A DNA stretch of 64,000 nt from Acidobacteriota bacterium (GTDB taxonomy: Bacteria > Acidobacteriota > UBA6911 > RPQK01 > JAJDTT01): contig JAPPLF010000051.1 in NCBI GenBank assembly GCA_028874215.1, forward strand, positions 23,971 through 87,970. Reading direction: 5' to 3'. The position numbers were made by a program, and so were the translations under genes. The notes beneath the pieces were generated by a model. It saw only the letters and a program-made list of their open reading frames with translations. It was not told the DNA's origin and searched no databases. Position 1 is the stretch's first letter; every line of letters starts with the position of its first letter. Positions 9,521 through 17,510 of the stretch are shown here, in pieces.

Positions 9521-10771
9521 ATGGCATCGGTAAAGCAGCACATTTCCAGTCAGATTCAGGCACGTTGGATTCCCTGGTGCGCCGCCGCGTCCATCGTAGC
9601 GTCTCTCATCTCCATCGCGGCGGCATACATTTTCGCCGGGGTTGCCCTGCTCCTCTGGATCGTCGATACGCTGCGGCGGCGGCGCCTTCACCTCCGTTGG
9701 CCTCCTTTCACGCTGCCGCTCCTCCTCTTTGTCATTTCCATCGGGATCGCCGTGCTCTTCTCGGCAGACCCCGGGACCAGTTCCGGCTCGCTCAAGAAAC
9801 TGGTGCGCTTCCTCTTCGTCCCCCTGATGTTCACCTGGCTCGGAATAGTTCACGTGAAGTGGACCGTGAGGCGCATCTATTGGGTTGTCGGCGCCAGCGC
9901 CATTTTCGCCTTGGCGCAGTACTACTGGCTGATGGAGCCGGATCTTCAGCATCGGATCACCGGTTTCATGAGCCATTGGATGACCTTTTCCGGCCAGCTC
10001 ATGATGGGGGCCGTCTCGCTGGGGGTCTTTCTCTGCCGGGAGCGTTTCGCGGCGGCCGGCTCCGCGACGGCGAAACGGGAGGAGATGGGACGCCGGCGCC
10101 TGCCAGTCCTCGGATTGCTCCTTTTGATCCTCCTGAGCTGGTGCCTGCTGGTGACCTTCACCCGGAACGCCTGGCTGGGAGCGGCCGCGGGCGGTCTTCT
10201 GTTGGTGGTCTTGACGAAGAGGACCCGGGTGCTGCTGTTGCTGCTGGCGCTGATGGCTCTGTTGATCGTGGTGCCGACGCCGTTTCGGGACCGCCTCCTG
10301 TCAGGTGTGGACTTGAGCGACACGACGACCCAGGTCCGTCTGGAGATGGTCCGGTCCGGATCCCGCCTCATTGCCGAACATCCCTGGACGGGAGTCGGAC
10401 CCGGCATGGTCTACCGCGAGGTTCTCAAGTATCGGTCGCACCAGGAATACCCCGATTGGGCCTATCAACACCTGCACAACAATTTCCTCCAGGTGGCCGC
10501 CGAGACCGGCCTCGTGGGACTGGCGTTCTGGCTGGCGCTCTGGATCGTCCTGATCCGGGACCTGATCCGGATGTGGCTCCGGTCTGAATCGGAGTGGGTC
10601 CGCTTCCTGAGCCTGAACGGCCTCTGCATCACGGCGGCGTTTCACGTGGCGGGCTGCCTGGAGTACAACTTCGGCGACTCGGAGGTGCTGATCCTGCTGC
10701 TGTTCTTCCTGACGGCCCCTTATGCGGTGCAGAGGCGGGAATTTTCGCCGACGGGATCTGAAGAAGGATAG
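9521..10771 (+). CDS. O-antigen ligase / Wzy-polymerase-like membrane protein
   Basis: About 416 residues and strongly hydrophobic, with roughly ten to twelve transmembrane helices. The large periplasmic loop contains the Wzy_C-type features: an arginine-rich start (VRLEMVRSGSRLI), AEHPWTGVGPGM, then HNNFLQVAAETGLVGLAFW. The motif 'HNxxLxxxxExGxxG' is the hallmark of the O-antigen ligase/polymerase superfamily (PF04932), which joins polysaccharide to lipid A-core or to other acceptors at the periplasmic face. An upstream in-frame ATG at 9437 would add 28 basic residues; I prefer 9521 because the membrane portion begins just after it. It follows the FG-GAP gene closely. A glycosyltransferase lies 1.4 kb downstream. 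Confidence 0.85.
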   Translation: MASVKQHISSQIQARWIPWCAAASIVASLISIAAAYIFAGVALLLWIVDTLRRRRLHLRWPPFTLPLLLFVISIGIAVLFSADPGTSSGSLKKLVRFLFVPLMFTWLGIVHVKWTVRRIYWVVGASAIFALAQYYWLMEPDLQHRITGFMSHWMTFSGQLMMGAVSLGVFLCRERFAAAGSATAKREEMGRRRLPVLGLLLLILLSWCLLVTFTRNAWLGAAAGGLLLVVLTKRTRVLLLLLALMALLIVVPTPFRDRLLSGVDLSDTTTQVRLEMVRSGSRLIAEHPWTGVGPGMVYREVLKYRSHQEYPDWAYQHLHNNFLQVAAETGLVGLAFWLALWIVLIRDLIRMWLRSESEWVRFLSLNGLCITAAFHVAGCLEYNFGDSEVLILLLFFLTAPYAVQRREFSPTGSEEG

Positions 10772-10887
10772 CCGGTCCAGCCGGCGGAACGCCGAGACGT
10801 TCCTTCATCCACCACCGGGCCTGTCCTGGTCAGGGAAGTTCCGATCCTCCGGATCGGCTTCGTCCAGGTCGCAGTGACTCGCAAGAC

Positions 10888-10935
10888 TTGATTCCCGCGC
10901 AAAAAATGTGTATAATCCACTTGATTTATACACAT
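10888..10935 (+). promoter_or_regulatory. Sigma70-type promoter with overlapping palindromic operator of vapBC
   Basis: TTGATT (10888-10893) and a perfect TATAAT (10911-10916) are separated by 17 bp. A perfect 10-bp inverted repeat, ATGTGTATAA (10906-10915) and TTATACACAT (10926-10935) with a 10-bp spacer, covers the -10 box and the expected start of transcription. This is the classic place for a VapB or VapBC autorepressor site. The vapB ATG lies 20 bp beyond the right arm. Confidence 0.8.
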
Positions 10936-10954
10936 AGTCCGGCAGGGCCTCCAA

Positions 10955-11149
10955 ATGCGAACGAATATTGTCATTGACGACGACCTCCTGCAACGAGCCA
11001 TGCGCGCCACCGGGGCCAAGACCAAACGTGAGGTCGTGGAATTGGGTCTGGCCTCGTTGATTCGTTTGAAGGAACAGGAAGAAATCCGAGGATTGCGCGG
11101 CAAACTTCGTTGGACGGGTGATTTGGAAAAGATGAGGCGAGACCGATGA
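10955..11149 (+). CDS. vapB: VapB-type antitoxin
   Basis: 64 residues. The MRTNIVIDDDLLQRAM start and KTKREVVELGLASLI segment are the ribbon-helix-helix of the type II VapB antitoxins of the MRTNI/DUF2191 type; the charged C-terminal tail (residues 45-64) should be the toxin-neutralising part. It overlaps vapC by 4 bp (ATGA), so the pair is translationally coupled. The palindrome over its promoter suggests autorepression. The small size, the position and the adjacent PIN toxin make the call firm. Confidence 0.9.
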   Translation: MRTNIVIDDDLLQRAMRATGAKTKREVVELGLASLIRLKEQEEIRGLRGKLRWTGDLEKMRRDR

Positions 11150-11547
11150 TTCTGGTCGATTCCAGTGTTTGGATCGACTATTTCAACGGCATCCCAACAC
11201 AGGAGACCCATCGTCTCAATGATCTTTTGGGACAGGACGTGGCGGCAACCGGCGACCTGATTCTGGTGGAAGTTCTCCAGGGATTCCGAAACGACTCGGA
11301 TTTCAGAGCAGCAGAGAGAGCACTGGCGAAGCTTCCGTCCTTCGACCTGCTCGGCCGCGAGCGGACACAACGGGCTGCCATGCGCTACCGGGAGTTGCGC
11401 AGGACGGGGATCACGATCCGCAATACCGTCGATGTTGTCATCGCCTCTTTCTGTATCGACGAAGGCTTCCCGTTGCTGTTCTCCGACCGTGACTTCCTGC
11501 CCATGGTCAAATTTCTGGGATTGAAGCCGGTCGTATATCTCCACTGA
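11146..11547 (+). CDS. vapC: VapC-type PIN-domain ribonuclease toxin
   Basis: 133 residues forming a complete PIN domain. Acidic metal-binding residues are visible in MILVDSSVWIDYF (D5), LVEVLQGF (E), and the C-terminal NTVDVVIASFC followed by LLFSDRDF. VapC toxins are Mg-dependent endoribonucleases that cut tRNA or rRNA when freed from VapB. It is coupled to the upstream vapB through an ATGA overlap. All acidic positions appear present, so it should be active. Confidence 0.92.
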   Translation: MILVDSSVWIDYFNGIPTQETHRLNDLLGQDVAATGDLILVEVLQGFRNDSDFRAAERALAKLPSFDLLGRERTQRAAMRYRELRRTGITIRNTVDVVIASFCIDEGFPLLFSDRDFLPMVKFLGLKPVVYLH

Positions 11548-11574
11548 ACCCTTTGGAGGGGGGACACTCCTGTT

Positions 11575-11997
11575 TCAATACTCGGAGGCCGCCGGTTTAC
11601 GCCGCATTTGCTTGGTCCGGCTGCGACGTGCCTTGTCTTCCAGACGCCGCACTCTGGAGCGGGCCGGAATCCGGGTTTCGTAGCGCCGCTTCCGCTTCTC
11701 CAGGGCCGACGCCAGCAGGTGGCGGAAGCGTTCCAGAGTCTCCTGCCGGTTCCTCCATTGGCTCCGGTGCCGTTGAGAAACCACCCGCAGCTCGCCTCGG
11801 CGGTTGAGGTGACCGGCGAGGCGCCGTCGCAGTTCGGCCTTCTGCCTGGGGGTCAGGCTGCCGGAACTCATCAGGTCGAAGACGAGGGTGACCCGGGTGT
11901 CCACCTTGTTGACGTTCTGCCCGCCCGGCCCGCCGCTGCGGGAGAAGACGAAGCGGAACTCGTTCTCCTTGATGTCGACGCCGTCCCGGATATGCAC
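11575..11997 (-). CDS. arfB: Alternative ribosome-rescue factor ArfB (peptidyl-tRNA hydrolase)
   Basis: 140 residues. It has the class I release-factor catalytic loop with GGQ (residues 25-27) in the context SRSGGPGGQNVNKVDT, and a basic tail (KRKRRYETRIPARSRVRRLEDKARRSRTKQMRR) that in ArfB/YaeJ enters the empty mRNA channel of stalled ribosomes. It hydrolyses peptidyl-tRNA on non-stop complexes. A GTG start at 11997 is preceded by AGGGAG nine bases upstream. It is convergent with vapC; the 27-bp gap carries only part of a degraded hairpin repeat. Confidence 0.93.
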   Translation of the reverse strand: MHIRDGVDIKENEFRFVFSRSGGPGGQNVNKVDTRVTLVFDLMSSGSLTPRQKAELRRRLAGHLNRRGELRVVSQRHRSQWRNRQETLERFRHLLASALEKRKRRYETRIPARSRVRRLEDKARRSRTKQMRRKPAASEY

Positions 11998-12184
11998 CGT
12001 CGTTCGCTCCCTGGGAGGTCCATTCTAGCAGTCGGAATTCCGGGGGAGCGGAAGCCGAACCGGAGGAACCAGGGCGGGAGTCCGGGAGCTTCGGGAGGGA
12101 TATCTTCGCGCAGGGACACGACCGGATCGCTCTGGTTCGACGGCATAGTGGTGGTAATCTCTGGTCCGGAAGGGGAAATGGCCT

Positions 12185-13285
12185 ATGGGGATCAAGGTCG
12201 GCATCCTGGGCACTCGCGGGATTCCCGCCAACTACGGCGGGTTCGAGACCTTTGCCGAGGAGCTGGCCGTCCGTCTGGTCCGCCGGGGACACCGGGTCAC
12301 GGTCTACGGACGGAGCCACTTCGTAGATCCGAAGCTCTCCACCTACAGGGGAGTCCGCATTCGGGTCCTGCCCTCGATCCGGCAGAAATACCTGGAGACG
12401 GTTTCCCATACTTCCCTGTCCGTTTTGCGCGCCTGTTTCCGGGGCTACGACGTCTGCCTGGTGTGCAATGCGGCTAACGCCTTTCTCTGCTGGCTCCCGC
12501 GGCTGGCGGGCCAGAGGGTGGTCCTCAACGTGGACGGCATCGAACGGAAGAGGAAAAAGTGGAACTGGTTGGGCCGGTCATTCCATCGAATGGGCGAGTC
12601 TCTGGCTGTCCGCTTTCCCGATTGCTTCGTGACCGACGCCCGGACCACTCAGGACTACTATCTCAGCCGTTACCGGAGGAAGTCTCCGTTCATTCCCTAT
12701 GGAGCCCCGGTGGGGCGGCTGGAGAGCCGGGAGGTCTTGCGGAAGCTGGGTCTGGAGGCGAATCGGTATCTGCTGTTCGTGAGCCGGCTGGAGCCGGAGA
12801 ACAACGCCCATCGGGTGATCCGCGCCTACCGGCAGTCGGGTGTGGACCTCCCCCTGGTGGTGGTGGGCGACGCTCCCTACAACCGACCGTACATCGACCA
12901 TCTGCGGCGACTGGCCCGCGGGATCAACGTGCTGTTGCCGGGAGCCATCTACGGGCAGGGGTACCGGGAGCTGCTCTCCCACAGCCGCTGCTACGTCTAC
13001 GGGGGGGAGATCGGAGGGATCCATCCCGGTCTGCTGGAAGCCATGGGAGCCGGCTGCCTGGTGCTGGTCAACGATATCCCGGAAAACCGGGAAGCCGTGG
13101 CCGACGCCGGACTCTTCTATCCCTTCAACCAGGAGGCGCGGCTGGCCCGGCTCATGGCCAGAGTCTGCGAGAGCCCCGAGGATTACCGGGAACTGGGGAA
13201 GGCGGCTCAGGATCGGGTTCGCCGCCGTTTCGACTGGGAACGAATCACGGAACAGTACGAAGAATTGTTCTACGGGCTGCTGTAG
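12185..13285 (+). CDS. DUF1972-type glycosyltransferase (GT4-like)
   Basis: 366 residues. The N-terminal GT-B fold begins KVGILGTRGIPANYGGFE, the signature of DUF1972 rhamnosyl/glycosyltransferases; the C-terminal half has FVSRLEPENN, the loop VLLPGAIYGQGY and GGEIGGIHPGLLEAMGAGCLVL with the nucleotide-sugar-binding glutamates. These retaining enzymes transfer a sugar from a nucleotide donor to a lipid-linked saccharide at the inner face of the membrane, in capsule or O-antigen assembly. The O-antigen ligase-like gene 1.4 kb upstream supports a surface-polysaccharide role. It converges on the oxidoreductase gene with an 18-bp gap. Confidence 0.9.
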   Translation: MGIKVGILGTRGIPANYGGFETFAEELAVRLVRRGHRVTVYGRSHFVDPKLSTYRGVRIRVLPSIRQKYLETVSHTSLSVLRACFRGYDVCLVCNAANAFLCWLPRLAGQRVVLNVDGIERKRKKWNWLGRSFHRMGESLAVRFPDCFVTDARTTQDYYLSRYRRKSPFIPYGAPVGRLESREVLRKLGLEANRYLLFVSRLEPENNAHRVIRAYRQSGVDLPLVVVGDAPYNRPYIDHLRRLARGINVLLPGAIYGQGYRELLSHSRCYVYGGEIGGIHPGLLEAMGAGCLVLVNDIPENREAVADAGLFYPFNQEARLARLMARVCESPEDYRELGKAAQDRVRRRFDWERITEQYEELFYGLL

Positions 13286-13303
13286 GTACGCCGCAACGTC
13301 ACC

Positions 13304-14572
13304 TTACGCTTCGACCATCTCCTGTTTCCTGTAATCCCAGGTCATGAGCTTTCTTCGAGCCCAGGACTCGTTGCACATGACCACGGCGACGACTCCGCGC
13401 AGTCCCAACTCGGCCGGGCAGGCCAGAGCCTTGCCGTCCCGAATAGCCGCCTGCAGGTTGCGATGGTGGAGCGCCATGTCCTCGGCGCCCGTTTTTCTGT
13501 GGGTTTCCACGACCTTTCCGGATCTCTGATCCAGGATCTTCCAGCCTCGCCTGGTGAAGACCAGCGTGGCCTTGTGTCCCCGGATACAGTGCTCGACACC
13601 ATGCTTGTTCGCCATGGTGCCCAGCATGTGGAGAGTCATCCCATTGGTGATTCCCTCGACTGCCGGGTATTCGGCGATCATCTCCAGGTTGTCGGGCACG
13701 TCGCGGCCGTCGTCCCAGATGTAGATCCCCCCCAACCCGGCAACCGAATTCGGGTAGGTCAGTTCGCAGGCTTTCAGCACGCGGGTGAGGCGGTGAATGA
13801 ACAGGTCCGTGGAGATCCCTCCCGAATAGTCCCTGTAGTTTCTCCATTCGAAGAAACGGTGGGGAGACCAGGGACGCCTGGGCGCCGGCCCCAACCAGCG
13901 GTTCCAGTCCAGGTCGGACGGCTTGGGCGCGTCCGACCGGATGCCCCTGCGCCAGGGGCCCTTGTGGAGGGGGTGATTGCGGACATATTCCATCTGGGCT
14001 TCCACCACCGTACCCAGCTTGCCGGCCCGGATGGCCCGATTGGCGCTGGAGTAGCTGTCGTCGCTCATCCCCTGAACGCCGACCTGCAGCTTGAGACCCG
14101 TCTCCCGGACCTTCCGAACCACCTCCTGGGCTTCGGGGATGGTGTGGGTCATGGGCTTTTCGCAGTAGACGTGCTTGCCCGCATCCAGCGCGTCGAGTGT
14201 CTGCCGGTGATGCCAGTGTTCCGGGGTGGCGATGACGACATAGTCCACGTCCTTCATCTCCAGCAGGTCCTGATGGAAGAGCTTCTCGATGGCCATCCCA
14301 CCCGCCTTCGAAATCCGATCCTGAAACTTTTTCGCCCGCGACCGGTAAACGTCCGACACGGCCACGACCTCGACGTTGGCGCTCTCGGACATCTTCAGGA
14401 GCTTGGGCAGGTGGTGGCTCCCGGCAATCTTTCCGCAACCGATGATGCCGATGCGAAGCCGGTGATTGGCCCCCCGGACCCGCCCGTAGCTGCGCGCCGA
14501 GAGAGCGGCGGCGGCCAACCCGCTTCTCCGGAAAAATCCTCGTCGATCGAGCTCTGATTTGTTGGTTGCCAT
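13304..14572 (-). CDS. Gfo/Idh/MocA-family oxidoreductase with Tat leader
   Basis: About 422 residues. A Tat-like leader (DRRGFFRRSGLAAAALSA) is followed by an NAD(P)-binding fold beginning RIGIIGCGKIAGSH, the family EKP motif in YCEKPMTHT, and a C-terminal alpha/beta domain. Members reduce or oxidise sugars and inositols; Tat-exported versions are abundant in Acidobacteriota and Planctomycetota and some act as glycosidases. The frame continues upstream to 14743, but the ATG at 14572 gives the leader directly at the N-terminus. The substrate cannot be told from sequence. It is preceded by a non-coding patch of GC-rich hairpins. Confidence 0.88.
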   Translation of the reverse strand: MATNKSELDRRGFFRRSGLAAAALSARSYGRVRGANHRLRIGIIGCGKIAGSHHLPKLLKMSESANVEVVAVSDVYRSRAKKFQDRISKAGGMAIEKLFHQDLLEMKDVDYVVIATPEHWHHRQTLDALDAGKHVYCEKPMTHTIPEAQEVVRKVRETGLKLQVGVQGMSDDSYSSANRAIRAGKLGTVVEAQMEYVRNHPLHKGPWRRGIRSDAPKPSDLDWNRWLGPAPRRPWSPHRFFEWRNYRDYSGGISTDLFIHRLTRVLKACELTYPNSVAGLGGIYIWDDGRDVPDNLEMIAEYPAVEGITNGMTLHMLGTMANKHGVEHCIRGHKATLVFTRRGWKILDQRSGKVVETHRKTGAEDMALHHRNLQAAIRDGKALACPAELGLRGVVAVVMCNESWARRKLMTWDYRKQEMVEA

Positions 14573-14622
14573 AACCCGGCCACTATAGTCCCGGGCGCCG
14601 ACAAAAGGGAAGGAATGGGAGC

Positions 14623-14729
14623 GGGGACATTCCTGTCCCCGATTCAGGGGGGCAGGGGGGACGGAGTCCCCACTCCGCGTAGCGTCTTCCAATTGGGCGA
14701 ACCGAAGAATTGGCGACAAGAAAGTCGCC
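14623..14729. repeat. Intergenic hairpin cluster of a dispersed repeat family
   Basis: Two perfect hairpins lie between the Gfo/Idh/MocA and SDR genes. The first is GGGGACA-ttcc-TGTCCCC (14623-14640) and the second GGCGAC-aagaaa-GTCGCC (14712-14729). The same designs recur at 57705-57724 and 62325-62462. They could terminate transcription, but the recurrence with shared loops suggests a REP-like element. Confidence 0.6.
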
Positions 14730-14744
14730 CTTCCACGCGGCAAA

Positions 14745-15515
14745 CTACCCGAACACCCGCCCGCCGCAGACGTTGATGCACTGGCCGTTGATGCCCCGCG
14801 CTTCGTCCCGAGCCAGTTGCACGGCCAGGACCGACACCTCTTCCGGTTCCAGGCGGCGTCCCAGCGGAGTGGATTCCCTCTCCAGTTGTTCGAAGCTGAC
14901 CCCCAGCCTCCGGGAGTCGTACTCCAGCCGCCGGTCGTTGAGGCGGGAGCGGGTCACGCCGGGGCACACGGCGTTGGCGGTGATGCCGTGAGCGGCTGCC
15001 TCGACAGCCGTGCTGCGGGTCAGCCCCAACAGACCGTGCTTGCTCACGCCGTATGCGGCGCCGTGCTCACCCCCGATTCTGCCGGCGATGGACGAGATGT
15101 TGATGATCCGTCCCCATCCCCGTTCCATCATGGAAGGGAGGACCAGCTTGGTGAGGAGGTAGGGCGCGGTCAGGTTGACCATGAGCGTCAGGTCCCAGAA
15201 GTCGTCGTCGAATTCCACCAGAGGCTTGGGGTTCTGACTGCTTCCGACACCGGCGTTGTTGACCAGGATCTCAATGGGACCCCAGGTGTCGGCAACGGTC
15301 CGCACGATGCGGTGCGGAGCCGACCGGTCCGACAGGTCGTCCGGGACCACCAGCGCCTCTCCACCTCCGGCTCTCACCTCACGGGCCAGGTTCTCCAGTT
15401 CGTCCACGCTGCGTGCGGTGACGGCGACAGGCGCGCCTTCGGCGGCGAGCCCGGTGGCGATGGCGCGTCCGATGCCGCGGCCGGCGCCGGTCACAAGGGC
15501 GATTCGATTCTCCAC
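14745..15515 (-). CDS. Short-chain dehydrogenase/reductase
   Basis: 256 residues, a complete classical SDR. It has the TGAGRGIGRA cofactor loop (residues 10-19), NNAG, the serine of NISSIAGRIG and the YGVSKHG Tyr-Lys pair. The C-terminal GINGQCINVCGG is as in 3-oxoacyl-ACP reductase-like members. It uses NAD(P)H to interconvert a ketone and an alcohol; the substrate is unknown. GTG start at 15515. It lies 36 bp downstream of the glycosidase-like lipoprotein gene on the same strand, perhaps in one transcript. Confidence 0.9.
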   Translation of the reverse strand: MENRIALVTGAGRGIGRAIATGLAAEGAPVAVTARSVDELENLAREVRAGGGEALVVPDDLSDRSAPHRIVRTVADTWGPIEILVNNAGVGSSQNPKPLVEFDDDFWDLTLMVNLTAPYLLTKLVLPSMMERGWGRIINISSIAGRIGGEHGAAYGVSKHGLLGLTRSTAVEAAAHGITANAVCPGVTRSRLNDRRLEYDSRRLGVSFEQLERESTPLGRRLEPEEVSVLAVQLARDEARGINGQCINVCGGRVFG

Positions 15516-15551
15516 GGGATCAGTCCCCCAGCTTGACTCTGCGGTTCGGGT

Positions 15552-17498
15552 TCACTCGGGAAAGAAGCTCAGGTCCCAGTCTCCCAGTTTGCGCAAGCGG
15601 GAGAAGGGCAGTTCCTCCGCCGGCTGTCCCGCCTTCAGCCAGGCGGCGATCTCTTCGGCGTGTCCCAGGCGGCGCAGCGCCAGGGACGAGGCGCTGCCTT
15701 GGATGACCGTGTCCCAGAAGGCCAGATACTCCACGCCGGCGCCATAGAGGGTATTTGCCTTGCGCCTGTATTCGGCCACCGGCAGGTTGCGGGGCATGAC
15801 GTTCAGGGCGAGCTTGGTTCCCGTCCCCCGGGTCAGCGACACCCACGCGGCCACGTCCCGAGGGTCTTCCCACGACGGCTGCCAACTGAAGAGGTGCTTG
15901 GCCGACGAGTAGGGGATCAGGGTGTCCACCAGCCGCTCCCGCACCCAGAGTTCGGGATCCAATCCGAATTCCAGGTTCTCCTGCAGGTTGCCGAAGACCC
16001 AGGCCGTGATCTCGAAGGGCTCGTCCCGGCCCTGCTCCCGGGCCGATTCTTCCAGTGTCTCGCGAAGGTCCCTCATGAACCGGGTGGTGGCCCGGCTCCG
16101 GTAGGCCAACCATTCCCGCCACTCCGGGTCCTGCTCGTCCAGCTCCCTGGGGTCCTTGCCGGACTCCGCTCGGAAACCCTCCACCAGCGGCGCTTCGTAC
16201 CCGACGTACGGGGGTTGGCGATTGTAGAGGATGGCGATGCCGTCGACGGGATAGGCGGCCATCTCCTTCACGAAACTCAGCATGTAGTCTCGAACTCCGG
16301 GAAAGGCAAAGGACATGGCGGTGCCGGGCGTCCCGTCCCGGCGCACGGTTCGCCACTCGGGATGCCGGTCCGCGAAACCTCCCCGGTTGAAGGCTTCCCA
16401 GGGCGGCGGCCAGTAGAAGGGGCCCCAGCCCAGCCGGTAGTTGACGTGGAACTCGAGACCCATCTCGTGGGCGGCGTCGGCTGCCACCCGGAGGGGATCG
16501 ATCCCTTTCTCCACGTACTCGGTCCAGGACTGGATCAGGAGCCGGTCGCCCTTCCTGACGAAATCCTCCAGCGGGAAGTGTTCCCGGGTCCACATCTTTC
16601 CGATCCGGGTGAAGTAGTTGCAGACTTCCCCACTGATCCCGTCCCAGTAGATCCGGCGGAAGTCGGTGTTGCGGTAGGGCTCCAGGTGAGACCGGACGAA
16701 TTCCGCCGAGGGCGGTTCCGCACGTCCCCAGGCCACGGCCCACGAGTCGTTGTAGCCGAAAAGCCGGCGGGTGTCGGATCGCGCCCGATCCTGCTTCAGG
16801 ACTTCCACCTCTTCCGGATTCAGCGGCACCAGCTTCACGTAGGCGACCCACACCTTTTCGCAGAAGTTGCCGTACTCCTGGTCCGGCGGGACGACCCGCT
16901 GGCACGGTTGCCGGATGATGAGGTCCTGTCCGCTCAGGTCGGCGGTCTTGTAATAGACCTCCTGAATCCGGGGGCCCCGGACAGTGTCGTCCTCGGGCAC
17001 ACCCGAGGGCAGACCCTCCGGCGCCGGCAGGAACAGTGTCGAAAATGCCGGGTCGCCGCTCAGCTTGGCCTGCACGCGCATATTCTGGTAGGGCCTCCAG
17101 GCGGTGTTGAACATGCCGACGTACACGTCGTGGACGCCAGCCGTGTCCAAGCCCAGAGTCAGGTCGGGAGCTTCGGCCTCCTCCCCCGCAAAGACCAGCG
17201 ATCCCTTGAAGTCCTCGGTCTCGTAGTCGATGAGCCTCCAGGCGAAGCGTTTCTCCCGCCGGGTCAGGGCCGACTCCGGTTGTGCCCGGCTCAGATCGGT
17301 GAAATAGATGGGAGTCCCGGTCCGGTGGAAGATGGGGAACCGGCCGTCCTCCCCGGTTTCGACCGGAGCCGGCTGAGTACAGCCGGGGGATAGAACGGCG
17401 GCGGTCAGGACCATGAAGAACAGGGTTCGGGAGCCGGGTCCGCAGCCGGTCGAAGCGGCGGCGAGCTGCATCCGATCGGGCCCGATTTCCGGGTTCAT
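15552..17498 (-). CDS. Lipoprotein with glycosidase-like TIM-barrel region
   Basis: 648 residues. A lipobox LSPGC places the acylated Cys at residue 40, so it should be membrane-anchored at the cell surface or periplasm. After a beta-rich part (about 45-230) comes a region with barrel-like elements such as FHVNYRLGWGPFYW, VRDYMLSFVKEMAAYPVDGIAI and FEITAWVFGNLQENLEFGLD, followed by a YGAGVEYLAFWDT strand. This resembles 'hypothetical glycosyl hydrolase' (GHL-type, DUF4015/GH10-like) proteins of Bacteroidota and Acidobacteriota. I do not recognise the exact family, and catalytic acids cannot be assigned. It is flanked on the same strand by the SDR and the cytochrome bc genes. Confidence 0.6.
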   Translation of the reverse strand: MNPEIGPDRMQLAAASTGCGPGSRTLFFMVLTAAVLSPGCTQPAPVETGEDGRFPIFHRTGTPIYFTDLSRAQPESALTRREKRFAWRLIDYETEDFKGSLVFAGEEAEAPDLTLGLDTAGVHDVYVGMFNTAWRPYQNMRVQAKLSGDPAFSTLFLPAPEGLPSGVPEDDTVRGPRIQEVYYKTADLSGQDLIIRQPCQRVVPPDQEYGNFCEKVWVAYVKLVPLNPEEVEVLKQDRARSDTRRLFGYNDSWAVAWGRAEPPSAEFVRSHLEPYRNTDFRRIYWDGISGEVCNYFTRIGKMWTREHFPLEDFVRKGDRLLIQSWTEYVEKGIDPLRVAADAAHEMGLEFHVNYRLGWGPFYWPPPWEAFNRGGFADRHPEWRTVRRDGTPGTAMSFAFPGVRDYMLSFVKEMAAYPVDGIAILYNRQPPYVGYEAPLVEGFRAESGKDPRELDEQDPEWREWLAYRSRATTRFMRDLRETLEESAREQGRDEPFEITAWVFGNLQENLEFGLDPELWVRERLVDTLIPYSSAKHLFSWQPSWEDPRDVAAWVSLTRGTGTKLALNVMPRNLPVAEYRRKANTLYGAGVEYLAFWDTVIQGSASSLALRRLGHAEEIAAWLKAGQPAEELPFSRLRKLGDWDLSFFPE

Positions 17499-17510
17499 GG
17501 TCGCTGTCCC

